From assembly GCA_023974075.1 (NCBI GenBank), contig CM043788.1, forward strand, positions 28,812,054 through 28,876,053: a stretch of DNA of 64,000 nt, written 5' to 3'. This DNA is from Chaenocephalus aceratus (Eukaryota; Chordata; Actinopteri; Perciformes; Channichthyidae). Position numbers and translations under genes: made by a program. Under the pieces are notes generated by a model. The model worked only from the letters and a program-made list of their open reading frames with translations. It ran no database searches and was not told where the DNA came from. Below are positions 46,872 to 59,059 of this stretch, one piece after another. How positions within the stretch are numbered: the first letter of the stretch is position 1; each line of letters begins with the position of its first letter.

Positions 46872-47580
46872 ATCTACACCAGGGGTCTTCAACTAAAATT
46901 CAACGAGGTCCAGTTAGAGAAAATGTCCCCATGCAAAGGTCCGGAACATCAAAATGTCTAACTTGCTTCATGAATTAGTGTGATATATATTGAAGTGACC
47001 TGTAGCTTTATCAACGTCTGCATGTAATCAACAGCTGACTGCAAAAAATAGCTTTTGAAAATATGTGCATCTTAAAAGTGCTTAATTTTAGATAAATCAA
47101 ATAAAGTGTAGCAGCAGCGTGAGAGTCCCTTTTTCTTTGTTAATCGTTTCACATCATGACTTAACAGTTTCAGACGATTATCGAACAATATCAGTCTTTA
47201 CACATCATAACAATTGAACAGTTTTAAAGTTTCTCTTTCTTTCCCTCTTATATTGCAGTCCCTCACTCACTTTGTTTAAATTCAGTGTAAGAATTGAGCT
47301 GGAGCTTGTCCTGCCAGGAGTTTGTAAATCTGGGCTGAAATGGTGTCAGGGCCGTTCTCATGCACACATGCAGGTGCTCATTGGTTACAGTGATGCAAAC
47401 ACAGGTATGGTGAAAAAAGAGAGAACTATTCGAAGCAGAAAAAAAACTGCGTAATATACCATCTGACAAAGGCCTGCGCTATAATGCTTCAAGTAACTGG
47501 CTATTCTTTATAATATACTCAGATCAATAGGAGACAGAGATGTTAAGTTAAAAATCAAGGGTTTTTATTATTATTTACAG

Positions 47581-47700
47581 CAGGGGTGGGGAACCTTTTT
47601 CCTTTCAATTTTTACAACATCCTCCGAGGGTCGTACAAATTATTGAACTCAACCTCTGCTTAAAAAAACTAAAATCACAGCCCATTCATTTGGCCTTTCT
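47581..47700. mobile_element. hAT-like terminus fragment inside the 46880 element
   Basis: CAGGGGTGGGGAACCTTTTT matches the familiar Charlie-like hAT terminus, but no partner end or target duplication is found; right boundary unknown. Confidence 0.45.
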
Positions 47701-48557
47701 TTCATGCTGTGCAAAGAAAAAGCAACCTCTTAATCCAGATATCTCACCATGACTCACGCATGCATGCACGTGCACGGTGTGGCATGACCCCCAAAACAGA
47801 AAGATATGAACATAAGATGTGTGCAAATGTATTTAGTATCCTATCCATGTGAACATGATTTAAGTGGGGGGGGGCCTAACCTCCTCTAGGGGGGTCGGGG
47901 GCATGCTCCCCCAGGAAGATTTTTTTTTAAATATTGAAGTTAAAAGCATCAATCTGGTGCACTTTGAGAGCAACATTAGGAGATCTATGGATGCATCTCT
48001 CAACACCCATATGAAACAGAACTGTAAGCATATTTTTCTTTTTGGATATTTTACAAATCACTCCCATTTTAAACTCTATTCTTGTTATTTTTAACAACTT
48101 TTTTGTTACTGTCATATAGTATTTTATACCTGTTTTTCATTTAGTCTCATTAATAACTCTATTGATCATATCAAGGTGTGCCTTAAACTGAGGTTATTTG
48201 AGCCTCTCAGGAGAGAGCTCTCTTCCACCTGGTTCTAGAAAAGCGCTTTAAATTCGTTAGCATAGCTAGCTAACCAGATGCTAATAACAACAGATCGACA
48301 CTGTGCTTACAACTAAAGACACAGCCACGCAAACACTGTGGCATGTGTACGGCTCCTTATGGGTATTGCAATATTTTAAGGGCTGGAGCGGCGTTCCGGT
48401 GCTCAGCACTCCTTTCAGACGAGACATATACCACGTGAAGACACGTTACGCTCGTGTTGTGTTCAAGGAACCTGTCCTTGGCCAGGAAAGATAGGTACTC
48501 GCTTGTTTAATTATTTTTGCGGTCTAGATTTCTTCTTCTTTTTTGAAGTGAGAAGTT

Positions 48558-48600
48558 GTCCGTCAGTCGGACTGACGGACGGACGGACGGACGGACGGAC
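48558..48600. repeat. palindrome plus (GGAC)n tetranucleotide repeat
   Basis: GTCCGTCAGTC at 48558-48568 and its reverse complement at 48570-48580 form an 11-bp-arm hairpin with a 1-nt loop, running directly into (GGAC)n and then poly-C. Confidence 0.9.
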
Positions 48601-49639
48601 TCCCCCCCCCACCCCCCCACCCCCAAAACGAAAACTCTTCGGTTGCACTAGTCACCCAAATCAGCGTTAAAAAAGCGGGAGAAGCCGAAAAATCCCCTAT
48701 TAATGTATTGATTATAGCTCCGGGTCCGTATAGGTCGGCGTCTGGGTCCGGATCCGGACCGCGGTCCGCCTGTTGCCGACCCCTGATCTACACCAACAGG
48801 TCAAGTTTCACGGTCATTATAAAAGAGCCCCTTTCTATTTATTACCAAGAGTGCCTGTGACCTTCACACCACGGCTCGAGAGACGTTGGTAGGTTCCTCT
48901 TATTTGGATGAAGGAAGTCAATTAATTCATAAATACTTTAGCACGTTTACAGTAAGGCGAGGGGAAGATGGCTATTGATTGATCCCACTAACACAGCAGC
49001 CCTCCCCCTCTCCATGTGGAGTACTTTAATGAACCAGGGGCTTTTCTTAACCAAGAATAATGCAATCAGAAAACAGAAGAAAACATAATGATTTTTTCCT
49101 TCAGTTAAGTGGGGAAGCACTTGGAATATGAATTGGCTTGCTGTAAGGAGCATGTCAGGGGCCGGTAATTGGTATCTGATGAGTATTACTGATGTTAACT
49201 TTCTATTGTTTCTGTGTAAAACAAAGCGATGGGAATAAAAGATGCAAAATGAGAACATATTTAGATTCTTTAGAAAAGATGAGAATCTTGAAGCTAACTA
49301 CTGAAATATTTGGTAAAATCGTATGGACAGTAGATGTAAAAGTGTGTTGATTAAAAGAGAAACTGCATGGTTGTACATCCTCTGCTACCCTTTCGTAAAT
49401 TTGGTGAAACAGCAAAAAAATTGACCTCATTTTTACAAAACTATAACGGTCACACCTATGCCGACCCAAACTGACCCGAACATCTCAGAACTCAGCACTT
49501 CACAGGAGTAATTTGTTATCCTCCGTCACAAACAAGAAGTGAAAATGCAGAATCTGTTAAAGAATGTCTTTAAAGGGAAAACAAAGCTTTTCATCATCTT
49601 TCTTCTGTCAGTAGGGAAACCGATACCATATCTCATAGC

Positions 49640-49980
49640 TGCTCGACAGGGAAACTAGTAATTAATCTTTTAGCTCAGCAGGGAAAGAGAAACCCCTTCC
49701 ATTGGAAATTGTTTTCCTATCAGGAAAGACAATGTCCAGCAGGCTATTACGCCTACTTAGGGTTATGAATTACCGGCAGCCCATCAGCCATGCAATATCT
49801 CAATATAATAAAATATGAATGCACTTTGCAGCTGATTTTATGCCGTTTAAAAACCCATGCACATAAATGGACGTGTGATACATTTCTAAGGCTGACTAAT
49901 GTGGGAAATATTGAGCTAAGTAATTGCAGCTGTTTCATCGATAAGCTGGGTAAAGTAGATCATTACAGTGAAATGTGATT
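49640..49980. promoter_or_regulatory. possible conserved non-coding element
   Basis: Non-repetitive sequence dense in homeodomain/forkhead-like cores (GTAATTAATC, ATTACCGGC, CATAAATGG, TAATTGCAGC, ATCGATAAGC). Texture-based only. Confidence 0.3.
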
Positions 49981-50851
49981 AGCACAGAAATTATAGGGAG
50001 TATTGAAAGGCATGTAGGGAAATAGAATAAAAGAAGTCTGCTTCATAATTAAGATAGAACCAATTAATGTAAATACAAAAATGATGAGCACTGATGATAT
50101 ACTGATGGTGACTTAAGATCTGCCTTTGCTGCCTGAAAAAAATAGCAAAAAGCTTGAAATGTGTAAAAAGACCGACTCCGAACACTACAGAACCCAGGAG
50201 ACAACACAATGACACAGGAGACAACACAATTACACTATGTTATAACAAGAACAAGTGACCTTATGCCTACAAATTAAATGTTTGCACAAGCATTGCATTT
50301 TTAATACAGAAGAAGTTGTTATATTCAAGCCATCTTTAAATTGTTCAATGCAAGGACTTTTCTCTTTTAACAAATGCAACCAACCAAAAGTAGGCATGTG
50401 GAACGTCTGTTTGGGACCTAATAAGAGGGTTTGTGAGAAAGTCTCTATTTTAATTTGAGTGTAGCAGTTGTTTAAAGTGCAGATTTTATGAAGTTCGTAT
50501 CCACTCATAAAGTAAGGATGGCATAACGTGAACATGAGCACTGGAAGGAAATTAACATGATGAGTGTCTGTGAGTAAGTGTATTCGTGTACAGGTAGAGG
50601 GCCATTTGTTCTCCTCAGGGCCCCCGGAGCAATCAGTCCATCAATGGAGTTTGGGGGGGCCCGGCTAATTTCCCACCCCCCCTTCCTTCCCTCACTCATT
50701 CCCAAGACGGATGCTTTGGGCAATAAGGCTAATCAATACACTTCCTCACAGTCCTCCCCACCAGCCCTGTCCCAAGACATTATCAGCCGTTTGTCAGCAT
50801 GAGCGTCACTTGTCCTTATCTGGCATCAGCATCTTGTTTACATACACAGAT

Positions 50852-50980
<129 letters not shown>

Positions 50981-51279
50981 TAGGCATAACGGGTGCATAT
51001 GCAAACATGCAATAATGCTTATACATTTATATTCAGCAGGCACACATAAATACACCTTCTTGTACACAATACATATTAACTCTACAAAATGCTCTCTCAC
51101 ACACACAAAAGACTGACACGTAAGCACACATACAATTGTACGCCATGTCAGCGCATACACACACCTCCCAGGCAAGTGATGAATAGACACATGGGTTCTC
51201 TGTGACAGGTTACACATGCACTACGCTGTCAGGATCTATACGGGGAAATTAATCAACAATGACAACAGCATCAGCGGCT

Positions 51280-51480
51280 CCCCTCTCCCAGCCCACAGCT
51301 CAACATGCTGTAATTTGCCCTGTATGATTACCCGAGGGTCTTAGGGGCAATTGGCACCCCCTTCTTAATTAATTAAACAGTGTGCCGCCGAGTGTCTCAG
51401 AAGTGCTATGGAGAGGGACACCGTGTATTTACCTGAATTCAGCTTATCGAATTACTTTTGTTTGCCACATCACGACAGAG
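51280..51480. promoter_or_regulatory. possible conserved non-coding element
   Basis: Unique block with TTAATTAATTAAAC, GTGCCGCCGAGTGTC and CAGCTTATCGAATTAC; composition unlike its neighbours. Texture-based only. Confidence 0.3.
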
Positions 51481-54170
51481 ACTGTACTATAGATGTTCTG
51501 CCCATACATTTCACAATCCATTCTCATAATAAATATAATTAGTTTAAAGTAACCATCACTTATTTTGAGGCAATTCCTGTTCTGAAATGTAATGACATGC
51601 CACGTGATGACGCCTTAGGTGTGACACAATCACAGCTGTAAAATGTTCCAATGGGATAACCCATCCTTATAAAGAAAAGGAAAGTAGGAAACATTACATA
51701 TTTTACAATCAAATTCATTATGGCCAAAGGGTCAGAAGGGCAAATCATTATGTTGGTGTTATTATTAAACAAATAACCCACGATAAAACAATATATCAAA
51801 GATAATTGGGTTTACAAGTTGTTATTATTGTATTAATGTTTCTGTATGTGACAATCTAAGCAACAACATGTTCAAAGAACATGCTAGTCCACCTTTACCT
51901 CTTTTTATCTTAGCTCCCTGTGATTCAAACTGCCTCAGGTGTTTCAAAGCAGACATTGCAGGACAGTTCACACACTGAATCACAGCCAACATAACCCATG
52001 GTAAGGAAAGAGAGAGGAAAGTGATGCCCTTCACTCTATCAGAGAGTTTCCTGAGTTTTTGACAGGAGCTCTTCAGCACAGTGTTCTCACAGGTAGAAGT
52101 GATTTTTGTATTCCCAGTAGACACGTAGGCTGATTGGCTTTGGGGGTGGTCTATTATTCCACAGAGGAGACGGGAGGAAGCATCAGGTTGACAGCGTACC
52201 GCGTGACCAATGTTTGCCTCCTATAATGATCAGGGGACTCCATATGATATGAGACCTTTGATGGATGACTCATTTATCAGTAGCTGTCTTGGCCTAACGA
52301 TGGTTAATGATGCCACTGGCAGCTTGGCCGGGGTTAACTGTCAAAGGAGAGGCAGTGGGTACGATTTAGATTTTTTTGTTCTTTTGAAATCTATTTGCCT
52401 ATGAATCAAGTGGAAACATAACTATATTGTGCAAAAACTACTTTTGCCATGCATTCATTTAAATGTAAAGTTTGTTCAAAGTGTTAGAATCAACTTAGCT
52501 GTTTGTGCCTGGTATTCTATTAGCAGCTACACAAAAGTTATTCTATGCACAAATAGGGCCACTTTGGCTATTTGGAGAAGAAATTCAGTGAAAACTTTCC
52601 ATTGATGATTTATTTAGAGTTGTGCTAATATCCACCCTTGTGAGCCATGGAGTATTTATATAGTATATATTTGTTGACACCATAACCATAATACAAACAA
52701 TGAAGCCACAACAATACTTTATTGTTGGTAATTCAGCCATGGAGTGCATGCTGTTTTATTAAGAAAAGGAACACAAAGGCTACTTTCAACACAAATACTT
52801 GATGTCTCTGTGGTGTGGAGACTATACCTTTCATCATACAGTTGTTTCAAGGCCTCTGTACCATTGTTCTTTTAGCTATTCCTCTCTGGTTGTGTAACCC
52901 ACTGGAAAACAGGTGAGGAAAAACAATCACGCAGTCTCCCATCACTCTCTCCACATTCAACAATAACACTCTGACTACATCTTTCAGTAGTAAACACAGT
53001 GCTCACATGCGGTCCCTGGTCAAACGTCGCTCCGGAAACAAATACATTGTAGGAGGCAAAATAGGGAAGTGAACAACAGAGGCCAAAGCGTATTGGAAAT
53101 CGGAAAACAGCCCTCTCCTCCCTTTGAACGAGTCCGGGCGATGAAAATATGTAATATAAATAAAGCTGTGAACGCTTTGAAAGCCAAAGCCTTCCTTCCT
53201 GGCCCAGTCCTCTGTGGGGGGAAACACCCCCTCCTGAGCCCTTACTCTTAAATTCCCAAAGACCACTCTGTCATCAGTGTCCCAACTACTTCACTCAAAC
53301 ACGCTATGGCCAGACTCACTCTCCTGTCTTACTCTCTAAATCTGGCCCACTCTATGTGACTTTTATCCCCCTCAGACCTTTTATGTCCATCCCCCCACCT
53401 CCCTGGACAGGATCTTTATCCAAAGTTATGTTGGCTTAATTACCCCCAAACAAGTTCCCATTATTTCACCCGTGACATGTTTGTGGCAAGTGAGCAGCAA
53501 GACTCGGATCTCTCTGTTGGTGCTTCAAAAGTTCTTCTGATATTAGAAGCTGACTGGCGGATGCAAGGAAAGACAAAATGACAGATGACTGGCTGATTGG
53601 CGACAACTATAAAACAGCTCGTTAAAAAAAAAACACTATAGGTTTGTTTTGGAACTGAATCTGGCTCTTTAGTTTTAGCATACTGTTGTATCACTTAACT
53701 GAGTCATCGAGAGCTTTCATGTTTGCTGCAGGAAACACCAGCTGTTTTGTCAGTGTTTATGGGATTCTCAGTACAGTAATATGTACAATATCTGCCATGG
53801 TTGAATCAATAAAGAAAAATGTGTCATCATCACCAGAAACTTGAACTCCAGCTATCAAATAGACTGACATGACAGAAGATAGATAAAGTGTTTTAGCAAA
53901 AACTCAACTTAACTTTGGAAGTAAATTGCCATTTCTACTGGTAGTAAATGCGAACATGCTCATAATTAATTTAAGTTGTTAAAAGCCTCGGATACCATCA
54001 GTTTACCAGTGGGCTAAAATAACTATTAGTAAATATACTTTAACTGTAATGTAATATTGTATATCATGTTATATTCACCTAAAAATGTGTTTCGTGGAGT
54101 TGTAGAACCCTTACTTAAAGTTGCTTTGCTGTTACAGAACATTACAATAAAGTCAAATGTAACATTTTAA

Positions 54171-55257
54171 AGGGCCCATGTCATGCTTTTCCGGTTATTA
54201 CCCGTCCCCCTGTGTATTATGAAGGTTTTTATGCATGTAAACGGTCTGCAGAGTCAAAAACCCTCAAAGTACACCCTGTAGCGAGTAAAACTCTAACACA
54301 GTCTACAGTATGCTGCCCAGTGGCAGACTGGCATTCGGGACGAATCCCTGGTATTGAAGTGGGCCGGTCGGACGATGTGGGCCCGTCGGATAAGTCACTA
54401 GAACCCCCCCCCCGTTGACAATTTACAAGCAGTATTTACTTGCGGTACCGAGGTGGGCCGGCGGTACCGAAGTGGGCCGGTCGAGAGTCCAGGGCTGATT
54501 TGTAGTCCCAGTCCGCCCCTGATGCTGCCCCAAAACGCCTCGTTGGAGATTTCTCATTTTCCATTGTTTACTTCCTGGCGACTGTGACGTGTGAATACCC
54601 AGAGGCCACACCCTCTGCCAGCATTTCACGAAACAAAGCTTCACAAACCTTTCAGCGATTCATGCTGCATATGTACAGCGTAGGGCACTGAAGAACGATG
54701 CTGTTCCTACTTTGTTTGGACCAGCGGGAGATTCGGGTACACAACCTGTAAGTATTCATTGTTGTTTTTGTATTTATGATGTTTAAAACAAACAAGGTAT
54801 CTACCACGATTGTTTAAATGGGTAAACTTTTTTCGGGCTGCTAAGTTGGGATCGCGGAGAAATGCTCTCTGCAGACCCATTCTCACAGCGTTATAAACCT
54901 TTTTCTTACTCAAGCCACACTTATTGTTTTTACTTCGGCTGTGAGTGTTTGTGTGTGCTCAGGATGAGTTTTGCTTGTTCTCGCTGTATCGCCGACCCGG
55001 AAACCTGTCCACTCCTCGCAGCAGATCATAGCAACGAGCCTCTCAACGTCCCGACCAATGAGAGCACACTGGGCTCACAGGGAGGGGGGGGCAGGAGCTT
55101 AAACAAGCCGTTTAGGACAGAGAGTGAATACACATACTTTACAGAGATGCTGTATGAGAAACCAATGTGAGTTTGGAAAATTGCACAGTATAAATCTATT
55201 TTAGTATACCTCAACAATGGAATTATGATCAGTAGAAATGGTCATGACATGGGCCCT
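54171..55257. mobile_element. TTAA-flanked DNA transposon (Kolobok-like), non-autonomous
   Basis: The ends AGGGCCCATGTCATG and CATGACATGGGCCCT are exact 15-bp inverted repeats flanked by TTAA on both sides (54167-54170; 55258-55261). TTAA targets with AGGG-type termini point to Kolobok; piggyBac also uses TTAA but usually starts with CC. Without the nested MITE and its duplication the element is about 875 bp and has no transposase frame. Confidence 0.85.
54318..54521. mobile_element. hAT MITE nested in the Kolobok-like element
   Basis: The left end CAGTGGCAGACTGG and right end CCAGTCCGCCCCTG are imperfect inverted repeats. The flanks duplicate ATGCTGCC exactly (54310-54317; 54522-54529). At 204 bp it is non-coding; GTGGGCCGG words recur inside. 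Confidence 0.92.
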
Positions 55258-55261
55258 TTAA

Positions 55262-56695
55262 CAAAGTAACAACAGTCTTAAATGTGCCATACTTACTAAA
55301 AGTATTATGTAATCATGTTTTTATGAGTGGGTCACTGTCTTGTTTATATTGTGAATGAGCATAATGTCAGATACACAGTGAAATGTATCAGGATTTCATC
55401 GTGGTGAGATTAATATATCAGTTTTAGGCTTTTTCACGTTCGACAGTCAGAGGAAGAGGATGGTATGCTGGTAAACAATGAAAAACATATTTAAAAAATA
55501 ATCAGTGTAAATGTTTTATGAGGAAGTAAATACTCTCAGAACACATTAGTTAGACCTCAATGATGCACATAGTGAGGTTGGATGAGCAAAACTACATTCA
55601 AGCACACCTCTATTTTTGTTTTAATGAAAAAAAACATGGGCTCCTTCAAGTACAGTAGCACCACTGAAAAGATGGAGAGGAGATGCATTTACTGAGAAGA
55701 CAGGCACACATTTACACTCGTGCTCATACACTGCAAAGCAGTGGGAAGACTGGAGGGTTTGTGTTATGAGCAACATTGCCCAAAAACTCCTGTATCATAT
55801 ATCAAACTGAGTACAGGACACAAGCTGGGCCCTGTGGTGACCCTCGCTGGCAGGGTCCTTAATGACATCCACCATGTTGGCTCAAACACAGCAGTGGTTT
55901 CCACTGAGGACAGGCCTTTTTGATCTATCTGCTGAGCTGGTGGAGCGTGTGGGTCAGGGTGAGGGACCTGCTGGTCAGCCCACCAGTCAGACTTGTGATG
56001 AGCTCTGGTTAATTGCAACTGACTCCATCTTCAAACGTATCAGTTTTTTGCTCATTTCTTACTGTTTTTTTTTTTATTCCCCGTCTTTTTTTTGCTGCGT
56101 CTCGCTCAGAGGTGGTATGGAAGCAGAGGTTTTTTTATATTCAAACCACAAACTTAGATGGTGCTGGTTAATGTAAGATATTTTATCTTAACAGTAGTAC
56201 AGATGGAAAACAAATTAAATTTAAGAGAAAATTTAGACTTTTATGTTCAAGAATCTGACCATATTTATATATTGGATTGTATCTTTGATGAAAGAATGCA
56301 AAATTACTTGTTAGTATTTAGTGGTCTACATTTGTTCAGTATACTGTACGCTCACAGTAAGCAAACACGGTGCATAATCAAAGTAGTTGTGTTATTCTTT
56401 TTAAATACCTAGGTGTTTCAAAGAAATCTGAAGATACACTACTGAGTTAAGCTGTTTGCACTTAATATGTTATTGTTTTCATTAGCCTACTTATAATGTT
56501 CTCCATGATTTATATTGGCATGTATTCCTATTATTATATCTGACATATTTTTCACACTTACTGCATAGAAATAGCAGTTATGCTTAACACAATTTGAATG
56601 TCTGCAGTTGTTATTTAACATCAGGATGTACTTGCTGATGTTTCTGTATATGCTGCTCCAAATGTTGTTATTTCTTATTATTCTGGCTGGTTTGT
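55262..56695. other. intergenic, no supported gene
   Basis: Open frames on both strands at 55760-56040 overlap each other and are not recognisable. The rest is AT-rich. Confidence 0.5.
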
Positions 56696-57503
56696 TATGG
56701 AGCTATTTCAGGGTCATAAGTTTTGATCATTCAAAAAAATACAATTTATTTGAAAGTTCAAGTTTTTATCCTGAACTTTGAAAAATACAATGATGTATTC
56801 AAAATAAAAACAAGTATTTTAAATCATTTTTCAGGTTGAATATTATTTTGATTCAGTTCAGCAATTTTTTCGGAATAACATGTTTATTTTCAGATTTCAA
56901 TTTTGTACATTTGATATTTGAGTCCTTGTTTTTTTCAGTTGCAGATTTTTCGTTTTCAGATTCAAAACAATTATTTGTTCAGTTTCAAATCTTGTTTTTT
57001 CAGGTTTCACATTGCTTTTCACCTTCAGATCGTTTTTCACTTTCAGATCTTTTTTTTCACTTTCAGATATATTTTTTTCGCTTTCAGATCTTTTTTTTTC
57101 GCTTTCAAACTTTTGGCTCTGATGTTGCTTGGGGGGCGGGGCTTACCAAAGAGTAGTTTGGCATCCTGAGTGACAGGCCTCCCTCTGTCATGTTGCCTTC
57201 ATGGATGTTAGGTAGCGTGAGAAATATAACTCAATACTTTCTATACACAATACTCCCATGATTGGTGGTAAACAAAACTGATACCAGCGTCAAAGTTCCG
57301 TTAAGCGAGCTGTTGAGCATCGTAGTTGGCAACAATCACGGTATAAGCGCAATAAACTGTGCTAGAATGTGAAATTACGTAAATTATTTGTATTTTGAAT
57401 ACATCATTGTATTTTTCAAAGTTCAGGATAAAAACTTGAACTTTCAAATAAATTGTATTTTTTTTTGAATGATCAAAACGTATGACCCTGAAATAGCTCC
57501 ATA
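56696..57503. mobile_element. MITE-like element with about 112-bp terminal inverted repeats, superfamily unassigned
   Basis: The left repeat 56696-56806 begins TATGGAGCTATTTCAGGGTC; the right repeat 57391-57503 is its reverse complement. They differ by about one substitution and a 2-nt change in an A-run. GTTTGT flanks both ends (56690-56695; 57504-57509), a 6-bp target duplication. The 808-bp element has an internal tract of T-rich units ending TTTCAGATC and no transposase. Confidence 0.85.
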
Positions 57504-58354
57504 GTTTGTCAGACAGACTTAAGACAATAACTCGAAAGTCCTTTATAGCTTCCTGCAAGAAGAAACCATTAAAGCAGAGCACATTGTCTGGGGGTCAGCC
57601 TGAAAATGTGTTAGGAAGCGCATAGTAATCAAGTGAAAGAGAAAGAAAAAAACACTTCGTGAGAAACAGACGTAAATAATGGACCAGGAAACGGGAGATC
57701 AAAGCTTTTAAGTCGGGCCCCCGTTTGTTTTCATGCTCACCCAGGTCTTGCAATAAAACACGCAAGAGTCTCACTTCAGAGGGAGGGGGGTGACGCAAGG
57801 AAGTGCTGAAAGCGGTTACGTCCCATCCTGAGGATCCCGTGCCACTATCCCCATGTCAGGGAAAGGCGTCAAGTACAGCACTGTTTACCAGGAAAAGGGA
57901 CAAGCAGCACACAAATGTTCACATCAGAGGGGACTCTGTGGCCAGGGGCCATCTTTTTAAACAAGATGTGTGTTTGTAAAGAAACCTTTCCCTTATCACA
58001 TAATGTTAAAGTACAAAACACAATGAATACTCTAAATGGCACGAGATCAAACTTGAAACTCAAGACTGCAAATAATGTTTGTTTGCGTACCTTCATGTGG
58101 CAAGGTGACGTCATTGGGTTTTCCAAGAATTGGCTCAGGAAGAGATTGCAGCCAAGACAACAAAACACACAATAAAACACACTTAAGTCACTCACTTTTT
58201 TGTCTTAGTATCTGTTAAACAAACACATATTCGTGCAGCATGAAAGCCTTTTTATTGCAAGATACTGCTGTGTAGTTGTTTCCTTTGAATTCCATTTTTT
58301 GTCATAATCTCCCGCTCTCAGGTAAACAAAACACAACAATGAACCTTACAGTAA
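57504..58354. other. intergenic, no feature recognised
   Basis: Unique DNA with no supported gene or repeat. Confidence 0.55.
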
Positions 58355-58671
58355 CGGCCCGTCCACACAGCGGCGTGCGCTGACGCTTGCCGGCGGGCGT
58401 GTCTGAAACTCGACCAACAACCAATCACATGAATCTCCCGCCCCTGACACACAAGCAGCGGTTTGATTGGCTAGAGCTTGTACTGGCATATGATTCGATT
58501 GGCTGACGCTTCTGCTGATGCGTCAAAAGTTGAACATTGCTCAACTTCTGCAGCGAGCCACGCCAGCTACGCTCCGCGTCGCTTCCCACGATGCATTTCG
58601 GCTAAAAGTGATGTCACCCCATTCAAAGTGAATGGTGAAGCGTCAACGCACGCCGCTGTGTGGACGGGCCG
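58355..58671. mobile_element. Harbinger-like MITE with TAA duplication
   Basis: Terminal inverted repeats of about 34 bp (left CGGCCCGTCCACACAGCGGC, right ending GTGTGGACGGGCCG) differ at one position. TAA lies directly outside both ends (58352-58354; 58672-58674), which fits the 3-bp TWA target of PIF/Harbinger. The 317-bp GC-rich interior contains two GATTGGCT words and no coding frame. Confidence 0.8.
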
Positions 58672-59059
58672 TAAGGGATATAAAGCTGTTCAGCAGATAA
58701 ATCCCAAAAGTTTTAGGTATGGATGCCTCTCTTACCTGCTATTTCTGCACACATTCCCTCTCTCTTCCTCTATCTTTACTGTACCTGTCTTTAAATAATT
58801 CCTTTAATCATTAGATTATATTTTGAAAAACATAAAAGTAGTCTTTTCACAGTTGTATGGTCAGGATTTACAGCACAGACTGTTGGCTCAGTTCACTGGC
58901 ATCATTTTCACGTCCATCTACTCCTCAGGGGTCTAATTTTGTAGTGAGGTAATATAGCAATGTCCAGGAAATGTCTTCGCACTAAATTCAATTTCTCCTA
59001 GTGTGTATCTGACCTCCAAAATCTATAGCATTTTGGCCCTTACTTGACTCTGACCTCAG

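Larger units (their letters stand above)
46880..48785. mobile_element. hAT transposon, non-autonomous composite, with intact TSD
   Basis: The left end is CAGGGGTCTTCAAC and the right end as reverse complement is CAGGGGTCGGCAAC. The target duplication ATCTACAC is perfect on both sides (46872-46879; 48786-48793). The 1906-bp interior has no transposase frame but is composite: a second hAT-like terminus at 47581, a poly-G/GGGGTCGGGGG block at 47865-47900, and a GGAC repeat at 48570-48600. Confidence 0.92.

Noticed and set aside
55764..56176. Overlapping open frames on both strands
   Set aside because: No domain, no clear splice sites, and both strands are open, which does not favour either.
56836..57156. 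Phe/Ser-rich 106-residue frame with repeats
   Set aside because: It is the translation of the T-rich TTTCAGATC array within the transposon.
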